Source: Cellulomonas sp. 73-92
GTDB lineage: Bacteria > Actinomycetota > Actinomycetes > Actinomycetales > Cellulomonadaceae
DNA length: 64,000 nt
Reading direction: 5' to 3'
Assembly (NCBI RefSeq): GCF_001898175.1
Contig: NZ_MKTH01000024.1
Span: 229,512-293,511 of the forward strand
The notes under the pieces were generated by a model that was not told where the DNA came from, did not search any database, and was given only the letters and a program-made list of their open reading frames with translations. How positions within the stretch are numbered: the first letter of the stretch is position 1; each line of letters begins with the position of its first letter. Of this stretch, positions 16,908 to 23,328 are shown piece by piece. The position numbers and the translations under genes were made by a program.

Positions 16908-17450
16908 ATGGTCGACCTCACCACCCTCGGCACCGGTGTCACGCACGGTCCCGGTGCGGAGCCGCCGCCGACGCTGCGCCGCTGGCTGCTCTCGCGCGAG
17001 CGGGACCGGCGCCGCGAGCGGATCCTCGGGGCGGTGCTGCTCGTCGCCGCCCTCGTCCTGGCGGGCTGGACCGTCTACCTCGGCTCCGCCGACTCGCCGC
17101 GGGCCCTCCACCGCCCCTGGGCGCTGGCCACCGTGCTCGGCATGAACCCGTACACCCTGATCTGGGTGGGCATCGACGTCCTCGAGACGCTCGGCCTGGC
17201 GCTGATCGGCATCTTCCTGCGCCTCGGCCGGGCCGCGACCCACACGGTGGCGCTGCTGGCGCTGCCGCTCTTCCTGCTCGACGCGTGGTTCGACATCCTC
17301 ACGTCGATGTCGCTGCACCGCCTCGTCGTCGCCCTGGTCATGGCGGCCGCGTCGGAGGTCCCGGCCGCCGTCACCTGCGGCTGGGTCGCCTGGAAGGCGT
17401 CGCGCTTCGCGCCGTCCGTGGGCCGGCTCGCGGCGCCCCTCGGCGGCTGA
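16908..17450 (+). CDS. Membrane protein of unknown function (four helices)
   Basis: 180 residues starting at the ATG at 16908, with a strong AGGAGG seven bases upstream. The N-terminal 35 residues are soluble and arginine-rich (LRRWLLSRERDRRRERIL), followed by four hydrophobic segments at about 40-58, 78-105, 112-130 and 135-155. Acidic residues inside or near helices (GIDVLETLGL, LLDAWFDILTSM) are notable. No family was recognised. It is 77 bases downstream of the Nramp gene and could be in its transcript. Confidence 0.65.
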   Translation: MVDLTTLGTGVTHGPGAEPPPTLRRWLLSRERDRRRERILGAVLLVAALVLAGWTVYLGSADSPRALHRPWALATVLGMNPYTLIWVGIDVLETLGLALIGIFLRLGRAATHTVALLALPLFLLDAWFDILTSMSLHRLVVALVMAAASEVPAAVTCGWVAWKASRFAPSVGRLAAPLGG

Positions 17451-17479
17451 CCGGACCGGGCCCCGCGGGGAGGCGGGAC

Positions 17480-17494
17480 CGCGGCGACGCCGCG
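17480..17494. terminator. GC hairpin between convergent genes
   Basis: CGCGGC-GAC-GCCGCG forms a perfect 6-bp stem with a 3-base loop, preceded by a second GC-rich palindrome (CCCCGCGGGG, 17461-17470). It sits between the stops of two convergent genes. There is no T-run, which is common for actinobacterial terminators. Confidence 0.4.
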
Positions 17495-17506
17495 CGGTGC
17501 CCGGCG

Positions 17507-19090
17507 TCAGCCGCCCGCGCGCCTCGGCAGCGCGAACGTCGCCACCAGCCCGACGGCCAGCGCGACCGCCGCCAGCCCGGTGGTGACCTGGCTCGCGTGG
17601 ATCATGGCGTCACCCGCGGCGGCCGCCGCGGCGTGCATCCCCGGCGCCGCCTGCAGGCCCGCGATCGCCGTGCCGGCGCTGTCCTTGACCGCGGCGGTCA
17701 GCTGGTCGACCGTACCCGCGGGCAGCCCGAGGGCGCCGAGGTTGCGCCGGGTGGCGGCGGCCAACGTGGACACCAGCAGGCCGCCGAGCAGGGCGACCCC
17801 GAGGGCGGACCCGAGCTGGCGCACGGTGCTCTGCAGGCCCGAGGCCTGCCCGCTCTCGTTGACCGGGACGTCCGAGAGCAGCAGGGAGGTCAGCTGCGCG
17901 GTGGCCATGCCGACGCCGATCCCGTAGAGGAACAGCCACAGGCACAGCGCCACGGCGGTGATGCTCGTCGACACGCTGAGCGCCAGGCCCCCGACGGCGA
18001 TCGCCTCGAGCGCGAGCCCGGTCTGCACGATCGCCCGCTGGGACATCCGGCGGGCCAACTGAGGCAGGGCCCCCGAGACGAGGAAGGTGCCCATCGCCAG
18101 GCAGAGGATCACGCCGCCGGTCCCCAGCGCCGAGTAGCCGAGCGTGCCCTGCAGCAGCAGCGGCAGCGTGAACAGCAGGCCGAACTCGCCGAAGGCGACG
18201 ATGAGCGCGGCCACGATGCCGGCGCGGAAGGTGCGCACGCGCAGCAGCGCCAGGTCGACGAGCACGTGCCGCCCGGCCGCCGCGCGGCGGGTCTCGACGA
18301 CGACGAAGGCCACGAGCGCGAGCACGCCGCCGGCGAGGGCGAACGGGACGGGCGACAGCGCACCGGAGTCCTGCCGGACCCAGCCGAACCACGACGACTC
18401 GATGAGCGCGAAGACGATGCCGCCCATGCCGACCGCGCTCAGCGCCACGCCCCAGGCGTCGGTGCCGGGAGCCGCCGTGGCGTCCCGCGTCTCGGGCACC
18501 GCCCGCACGATCCCGAGCAGCACGAGCAGCCCGACCGGGATGTTGAGCCAGAACGCCCAGCGCCACGAGACGTCCGTGGCCAGCCACCCGCCCAGCAGCG
18601 GGCCGATCGCGGCCATGCCGCCGATGGCTGACCCCCAGACCGCGAAGCCGATGGTGCGCGCGCGCCCGGTGAACGTCGCGTTCAGCGTGGACAGCGTGCT
18701 CGGGACCACCATCGCCGCCCCCAGGCCCTGGACGAGCCGGGCGACGACGAGCTGCGCGGCCCCGCCGCTGAGCCCCGCCACCAGCGAGGCCGCCATGAAC
18801 AGGACCATCCCCGCGGCGAAGAACCGCCGCCGCCCGTGCAGGTCGCCGAGCCGGCCGACGGTGATGAGCACGGCGGCGAACACCAGCGCGTACGACGCGT
18901 TGAGCCACTGCGCGTCCGCCCCGGTCAGGTGCAGGTCCGCCATCACCACCGGCAGGGCGACGTTGACGATCGTCGCGTCCATGATGACGACGGCGACCCC
19001 GAACCCGATGGTCAGGAGCGCGGCCCAGCCGCGGCGGTCCAGCGTGGGGGTCGGTGCGGCGGTGCTCGACACGTGCGTGCTCTCGGTCAC
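17507..19090 (-). CDS. MFS drug:H+ antiporter, DHA2 family, TetR-controlled
   Basis: 527 residues from the GTG at 19090. TM1 reads VVIMDATIVNVALPVVM, motif A is GRLGDLHGRRRFFAAG, and motif C is GIGGMAAIGPLLGG, followed by WRWAFWLNIPVG, the full DHA2 signature with 14 segments. The long extracellular stretch before the last helix (residues about 455-505) is alanine-rich. A -10-like TAAGAT ends about 8 bases before the start codon, so the mRNA is probably leaderless. A perfect 21-bp palindrome overlaps the promoter, and the divergent TetR gene is the obvious repressor. The exported compound is unknown. Confidence 0.9.
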   Translation of the reverse strand: MTESTHVSSTAAPTPTLDRRGWAALLTIGFGVAVVIMDATIVNVALPVVMADLHLTGADAQWLNASYALVFAAVLITVGRLGDLHGRRRFFAAGMVLFMAASLVAGLSGGAAQLVVARLVQGLGAAMVVPSTLSTLNATFTGRARTIGFAVWGSAIGGMAAIGPLLGGWLATDVSWRWAFWLNIPVGLLVLLGIVRAVPETRDATAAPGTDAWGVALSAVGMGGIVFALIESSWFGWVRQDSGALSPVPFALAGGVLALVAFVVVETRRAAAGRHVLVDLALLRVRTFRAGIVAALIVAFGEFGLLFTLPLLLQGTLGYSALGTGGVILCLAMGTFLVSGALPQLARRMSQRAIVQTGLALEAIAVGGLALSVSTSITAVALCLWLFLYGIGVGMATAQLTSLLLSDVPVNESGQASGLQSTVRQLGSALGVALLGGLLVSTLAAATRRNLGALGLPAGTVDQLTAAVKDSAGTAIAGLQAAPGMHAAAAAAGDAMIHASQVTTGLAAVALAVGLVATFALPRRAGG

Positions 19091-19101
19091 GGTTGCCGAT
19101 C

Positions 19102-19122
19102 TTACCGACACAGTGTCGGTAA
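19102..19122. promoter_or_regulatory. TetR-type operator between exporter and regulator genes
   Basis: Perfect inverted repeat with arms TTACCGACAC and GTGTCGGTAA around one central A. On the minus strand it fills the spacer between a -35-like TTGATT (19128-19123) and a -10-like TAAGAT (19103-19098) of the exporter. On the plus strand it abuts a -10-like TAAAAT (19120-19125) for the regulator. Binding here would repress both divergent genes. Confidence 0.85.
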
Positions 19123-19136
19123 AATCAACTGGCCCC

Positions 19137-19165
19137 GTATCGACGTCCCGACATGACGTCGATAC
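19137..19165. promoter_or_regulatory. Second inverted repeat in tetR leader
   Basis: Arms GTATCGACGT (19137-19146) and ACGTCGATAC (19156-19165) are perfect 10-bp complements with a 9-base spacer. The sequence is unrelated to the 21-bp operator next to it. It could be a second protein-binding site or an mRNA hairpin in the leader of the TetR gene, before the GTG start at 19206. Confidence 0.6.
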
Positions 19166-19205
19166 CATGGCACACGCCCGATCACCGGCCCGGGGAGGGA
19201 GCGGC

Positions 19206-19802
19206 GTGCCCAAGATCCAGGCGGCCACCGTCGTCGAGCACCACGCCGCGCAGCGTGCGGCACTGCTGGACGCCGCCCGCGCGCTGCTCTCCGAGGGACC
19301 GACCACCGAGGCGCCGAGCCTCGCGGACGTCGCCGCCCGGGCGGGCCTCGCACGGTCGAGCGCGTACTCGTACTTCAGCTCGCGCGAGGACCTGCTCAAC
19401 GCGCTGGCCGCCGACACGTTCCCGCGCTGGACGCGCTACGTCCGCGACCGGATGGCCCGGCAGCGGACGCCCGGTGACAAGGTCCTGGCCTACGTGGACG
19501 CCAACGTCCACCTCGTCGCCCGCGGCGACCACGCGCTGATGATGACGCTGGCCTCGATCACGCGGCCGGACGCGGTCGCGACCCCGACGCACGCGATGCA
19601 CGACGAGCTGCGCACCCCCCTGGTCGGCGCGTTGCGGGAGCACGGCGCGAGCGACCCCGAACGGATGGCCGAGCTGGTGCAGGCGCTCGTGTTCGCCGTC
19701 AGCCGGCTGGTCTCCGAGGGCGCCGGGGAACGCCGCGCCCGTGCGCTCGCGCACGAGCTGCTGGGGCCCTACCTCCGCACCGACGGGCCCGGCGCGGCCT
19801 GA
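19206..19802 (+). CDS. TetR-family repressor of adjacent exporter
   Basis: 198 residues from the GTG at 19206, chosen because GGGGAGG lies 7 bases upstream; an ATG at 19167 in frame lacks a ribosome site. The N-terminal HTH spans about residues 15-60 with SLADVAARAGLARSSAYSYF and SSREDLLNALAADTF. The rest is the helical ligand-binding/dimer domain. The gene is divergent from a DHA2 exporter and shares the operator region at 19102-19165, the typical arrangement of a substrate-inducible efflux switch. Confidence 0.9.
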   Translation: MPKIQAATVVEHHAAQRAALLDAARALLSEGPTTEAPSLADVAARAGLARSSAYSYFSSREDLLNALAADTFPRWTRYVRDRMARQRTPGDKVLAYVDANVHLVARGDHALMMTLASITRPDAVATPTHAMHDELRTPLVGALREHGASDPERMAELVQALVFAVSRLVSEGAGERRARALAHELLGPYLRTDGPGAA

Positions 19803-19814
19803 CCGGCGGTCAGG
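19798..19814. terminator. Bidirectional hairpin at convergent gene ends
   Basis: CCTGACC-GGC-GGTCAGG is a perfect 7-bp stem with a 3-base loop. It spans the stop codons of both the TetR gene and the convergent CstR-like gene, so it can terminate transcription from either side. Confidence 0.55.
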
Positions 19815-20073
19815 CGAGCGAGAGGAACAGCTTCTGCAGCTTCGCCCGATCGACGCCGGCGGCGTCGTCGCCGCGCGTCAGGCACTGCTCCAGCCCCGAG
19901 GCGATGATCGCGAAGCCCGCCCGGTCCAGCGCCTTCGAGACGGCCGCCAGCTGCGTGACGACGTCGGCGCAGTCCGCGCCGGACTCCAGCAGCTTGAGCA
20001 CGCCGCCGATCTGCCCCTGGGCACGGCGCAGGCGGTGGATGACCGCCGTCAACTCGGTGGTGTCAAGCTGCAT
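19810..20073 (-). CDS. CsoR-family regulator, CstR-like persulfide sensor candidate
   Basis: 87 residues, all-helical DUF156/CsoR family, with HRLRRAQGQIGGVLKLLE (DNA-binding helix) and two conserved cysteines, C35 (ADCADV) and C64 (LEQCLT). Copper-sensing CsoR needs a Cys-His-Cys set with histidine four residues before the second cysteine; here that position is G60. The Cys-Cys pair without histidine is the pattern of CstR, which senses persulfides/polysulfides by forming cysteine cross-links. The gene lies directly downstream of the sulfur-transfer operon, and a CsoR/CstR-type operator lies in front of tusA. The RBS is GGGGGAGG. Confidence 0.82.
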   Translation of the reverse strand: MQLDTTELTAVIHRLRRAQGQIGGVLKLLESGADCADVVTQLAAVSKALDRAGFAIIASGLEQCLTRGDDAAGVDRAKLQKLFLSLA

Positions 20074-20097
20074 CAGGGGCCTCCCCCGGGCTGCGGT

Positions 20098-20114
20098 GCC
20101 ACCGAGCCGGTGGC
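20098..20114. repeat. Hairpin between QmoC-like and CstR-like genes
   Basis: GCCACCG-AGC-CGGTGGC is a perfect 7-bp stem with a 3-base loop in the 72-base gap. It may partly terminate the long operon before the regulator gene, or stabilise the upstream message. Confidence 0.4.
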
Positions 20115-20145
20115 GTGGGTCGTGCAGGGATCGTACCGGCGCCCC

Positions 20146-21312
20146 TCACGCGCGCTTGGCCAGCGCGTAGAAGAAGAGGGCGACAGGCCGGTACATCACG
20201 TGGGCGAACTTGGTGAACGGGAGCATGAGCATCAGCTCCATGGCCACCGCGACGTGCAGCAGGAACACCCAGTAGCCCCACGCCGGGGGCTGGCCCGCGT
20301 ACAGGGCCACCTCGATCGCGAACCCGGTGAGGCCGGTGATCCACAGCAGGGTCAGGAGCATCCAGTCCGAGCCGGTGCTGGTGGCCTGGGTGGCGCTCCA
20401 CCGCCGCCAGCGACCCACCATGAACAGCGTGACGCCGTACATCAGCGACAGGCCGGCGACCGTGCCCAGCAACCGGGACGGGTACCAGATCGGCACCGCC
20501 GTCCCCGTCGCCTTGACGCCCAGCAGCTCGAGGCCGTAGTCGATGATCGTCGCACCGAACAGGCCGAGGAATCCCCAGACCGTCAGCGCGTGCACCAGCC
20601 AGCGCCGGCGCCACAGCGGCTCGGGCTCCGGCTCGCCGTCGCAGTCCTGGCGGAAGCGCCGTTGGCCGAGGGACTCGACACCGAGCGCGTCCCACGCGGC
20701 GCCGGCGGCGCGGCGGACCGCCTCGCGCGAGCCCGCGACGGCCTCCCACGTCACGCCCTCGCGGCGTGCGGTCGCCCGCACCATGCGCACCACGCCCCAG
20801 GCGCCGGCCAGGACCATCGCGGCCATGGCGCCGATGCCCAGCCAGTGGATCAGCTCGTTGGGCACGAACTGGAAGAGCGCGAGCGTCGGCGCGTGGAGGC
20901 CGCCGAGGTCGGCCTGCGTGAGCATGAACGTCGCGAGCACGGCGGCCACCAGCACCCCGATGAGCAGGCCGAGCCTCGGCCGGGTGTAGATGACGCGGGC
21001 CAGCCCCGTCGGCTCGTACGAGGCGATCGCGTACCGGCGGGCGGCGGCCATGAACTCGCCGGGGTCCGCCTTCGTCGGGCAGGACTGCGTGCACAGGGCG
21101 CAGCCGTAGCAGGCCCAGAGCTCCTTGGAGCCCAGCAGCTCGTCCTTCAGCCCCACCTGCGCGTACCGGATCATCCGGCGCGGGAACGTGGCGTCGTTGT
21201 CCGAGAGCAGGCAGGTGGCGGTGCAGTTGCCGCAGCTGAAGCAGGCGCTGACGTCCGCGGCACCGAACTTCTTCAGGTCGGCCAGCAGGTCGACGTCGAC
21301 GACGGTGGTCAT
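20146..21312 (-). CDS. QmoC-like HdrC/cytochrome b membrane subunit
   Basis: 388 residues. The soluble N-terminus binds two [4Fe-4S] clusters: C24, C27, C30, C34 and C68, C71, C74, C78, an HdrC-type pair. About six membrane helices then follow (from residue 108). Histidines in or beside helices (LIHWLG, LVHALTV, FLLHVAVA, KFAHVMYRP) could bind two b hemes as in NarI/HdrE/QmoC proteins. The HdrC-HdrE fusion order defines QmoC of the quinone-interacting Qmo complex of sulfur bacteria. It would pass electrons between the HdrA-type subunits and the menaquinone pool. The start is one base after the stop of the previous small gene. Confidence 0.85.
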   Translation of the reverse strand: MTTVVDVDLLADLKKFGAADVSACFSCGNCTATCLLSDNDATFPRRMIRYAQVGLKDELLGSKELWACYGCALCTQSCPTKADPGEFMAAARRYAIASYEPTGLARVIYTRPRLGLLIGVLVAAVLATFMLTQADLGGLHAPTLALFQFVPNELIHWLGIGAMAAMVLAGAWGVVRMVRATARREGVTWEAVAGSREAVRRAAGAAWDALGVESLGQRRFRQDCDGEPEPEPLWRRRWLVHALTVWGFLGLFGATIIDYGLELLGVKATGTAVPIWYPSRLLGTVAGLSLMYGVTLFMVGRWRRWSATQATSTGSDWMLLTLLWITGLTGFAIEVALYAGQPPAWGYWVFLLHVAVAMELMLMLPFTKFAHVMYRPVALFFYALAKRA

Positions 21313-21313
21313 G

Positions 21314-21562
21314 TCAGGCTCCGGGGTTCGTCAGCGCGTAGGGGAACCAGCCTTCGTCGTCGTCGTCGGGCAGCTCGACGAGGTGGCCGTAGCGGCGCAT
21401 CCCCATCACCCAGTAGACGACCTCCTCCGCCGGGTGGCCGATCGCCTCGGCGATCTGCGGCACCCGGAGCGGACCGTCCGCGAGGGCGGTCCTGATCGCG
21501 GCGTGCATCGACATCTCCTCGCGGATCACCTCGCGGGGATCGCGCAGCGCGTGCGTGCTCAT
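21314..21562 (-). CDS. Small winged-helix-like protein of the Hdr/Qmo operon
   Basis: 82 residues; the ATG at 21562 overlaps the stop of the HdrA gene before it (ATGA). After a charged N-terminus (REVIREEMSMHAAI) comes RTALADGPLRVPQIAEAIG, then EEVVYWVMGMRRYGHLVELP and a DDDDEGW acidic turn, ending WFPYALT. The helix-turn-helix-then-wing pattern resembles a MarR/ArsR-type winged helix without effector domain. Its tight coupling between two electron-transfer subunits suggests a structural or assembly role rather than transcription control; this is inference. No family name was recognised. Confidence 0.7.
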   Translation of the reverse strand: MSTHALRDPREVIREEMSMHAAIRTALADGPLRVPQIAEAIGHPAEEVVYWVMGMRRYGHLVELPDDDDEGWFPYALTNPGA

Positions 21563-23328
21563 GCCGGCACCCCCGTCGTCGCCAGACCGTCGATCGCGGC
21601 GAGCATCTGCGCCGACGTGTACCCCAGCAGGTCGATCGCGTCGTCCGGGCAGACCGGCACGCAGCCGCCGCAGCCCTTGCAGTTCGCCGCGCTGACCAGG
21701 GCCTTCTGCCCGGTGTCGCACACGTACGACGAGATCGCGTCGTACGGGCACGTGGTCAGGCACGCGCCGCACCCGGTGCAGGCCGCCTCGTTCACCGTGG
21801 CGACCAGCGGGTCCAGCTCGGCGAAGCCGCGCTTGAGGATGCCGGCGCTCTGCGTCACCGCCGCGAGGCCGCCGCTGACGGCCTCGGTGGCGGGCTTCGG
21901 GCCCTGGCACGTGCCGGCGATCATCACGCCGTCCACGACGGTCTCCACCGGCCGCAGCTTGGGGTGGATCTCGTTGTAGAACCCGTCGTCGCCCGTGGGG
22001 AGCTTGAGGAGCGTCGTCAGAGCCTCGTTCTCGCGCGGCACCATGCCGGTCACCAGCACGACGAGGTCGACCGGCAGCGTGATCGGGTCCGGCCCGGTGA
22101 GCGCGTCGACCAGCGTGACCGCGAGCCGGCCGTCGGCCGTGCGCTCGACCTCGGGGGGCGCGTCGTCGGGGTACCTCAGGTACACCGACCCGCGCTCGCG
22201 CGACTGCGTGTACAGCAGCTCGTAGCGGCCGTACGCCCGCACGTCGCGGTGCAGGTGGAACTGACGCACCGTCGGGTCGAGGCGGGAGACCTTGAGGGAC
22301 GCGTGGACCGTGGCGGCGCAGCAGAACTTCGAGCAGTACGCGTTGCCCTCCGGCTGCCGGTTGCCCACGCAGTAGACGTAGGCGATCGAGCGGACCCGGC
22401 GGCCGTGCCAGGCGAGCGTGCCGCCGGCCGCCTCGTCGACCAGCGTCCCGAACTCGGCCAGCGTCACGACGCCCTCGATGCCGTAGCCGAGCTCGCCGAC
22501 CTCGGGCTGGTAGACGTCGGCCCCGGTCGCGATGACGAACGTGCCCACCTGGAACTGCCGCAGCTCGTCGGCCGCCTCGCTGCGCACGTGCACCTTGGCG
22601 GTGTAGTTGCCGAACGACCCGGTCTTGCCCACGAGCTCGGCGTTCGTCAGGACGGTGATCGTCGGCCGCTCGGCGATCTCCGCCAGCAGCCGGGCGACCT
22701 GATCGCGCCCCGGCACGTCGTGCGGGAACGTCGGGCCCAGCCGGCCGAGCCAGCCGCCCAGCTGGGCCTCGCGCTCGACGAGGATGACCGCGATCCCGAT
22801 GTCGGCGAGGCCGATCGCGGTCCGCAGGCCGGTGACGCCGCCGCCCACGACCATCGTCGCGGGCACGGTCTCGACCCGCAGCGGCTCCAGGGGCGTCGAC
22901 AGCCGCGTCTTGGCGATGCCGGCGGTGACGAGCGCGATGGCCTTCTGGGTGGCACCCTCGCGGTCGTCGGAGTGCGCCCACGAGTCCTGCTCGCGGATGT
23001 TCACCTGCGTGTAGGCGTACGGGTTGAGGTCCGCCCGCCGGGACACCCCGCGGAACGTCGTCGTGTGCAGCTTCGGCGAGCACGACGCCACGACCAGGCC
23101 GTCCAGGTGCTGCTCGCGGATGTCCCGCACCATCTCGTGCTGCTGGCCGTCGGCGCAGGCGAACATCGTCGTGGTCGCGACGACCACGTCGGGGTCGTCG
23201 GCGATCGCCGCGCGCACCGCCGCGACGTCGACGTAGTCGGAGATGTTGCCGCCGCAGTGGCAGATGTAGACGCCGATGCGGCGCGGGGCCTCGCCCTGCT
23301 CGCCGGCTGCCTGCGGGTTCTCGCTCAT
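21559..23328 (-). CDS. HdrA-like FAD/iron-sulfur subunit (second HdrA, QmoB/QmoA-like)
   Basis: 589 residues; the ATG at 23328 overlaps the stop of the upstream HdrA gene (ATGA). It begins with the HdrA family N-terminus RIGVYICHCGGNISDYVDV. The FAD-binding motif (MVVGGGVTGLRTAIGLADIG) is at about residue 165, and YCVGNRQPEGNAYCSKFCC is the HdrA cysteine region. Two C-terminal [4Fe-4S] ferredoxin motifs follow: CTGCGACLTTCP and CKGCGGCVPVCP. HdrA flavoproteins relay or bifurcate electrons in heterodisulfide reductase and Qmo complexes. Together with the first HdrA and the QmoC-like protein it gives a Qmo-type A/B/C set. Confidence 0.87.
   Translation of the reverse strand: MSENPQAAGEQGEAPRRIGVYICHCGGNISDYVDVAAVRAAIADDPDVVVATTTMFACADGQQHEMVRDIREQHLDGLVVASCSPKLHTTTFRGVSRRADLNPYAYTQVNIREQDSWAHSDDREGATQKAIALVTAGIAKTRLSTPLEPLRVETVPATMVVGGGVTGLRTAIGLADIGIAVILVEREAQLGGWLGRLGPTFPHDVPGRDQVARLLAEIAERPTITVLTNAELVGKTGSFGNYTAKVHVRSEAADELRQFQVGTFVIATGADVYQPEVGELGYGIEGVVTLAEFGTLVDEAAGGTLAWHGRRVRSIAYVYCVGNRQPEGNAYCSKFCCAATVHASLKVSRLDPTVRQFHLHRDVRAYGRYELLYTQSRERGSVYLRYPDDAPPEVERTADGRLAVTLVDALTGPDPITLPVDLVVLVTGMVPRENEALTTLLKLPTGDDGFYNEIHPKLRPVETVVDGVMIAGTCQGPKPATEAVSGGLAAVTQSAGILKRGFAELDPLVATVNEAACTGCGACLTTCPYDAISSYVCDTGQKALVSAANCKGCGGCVPVCPDDAIDLLGYTSAQMLAAIDGLATTGVPA

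Noticed and set aside
19810-20073. Calling the CsoR-family gene a copper sensor (CsoR)
   Set aside because: The histidine required for Cu(I) is replaced by glycine, no copper ATPase or chaperone is nearby, and the neighbourhood is sulfur transfer.
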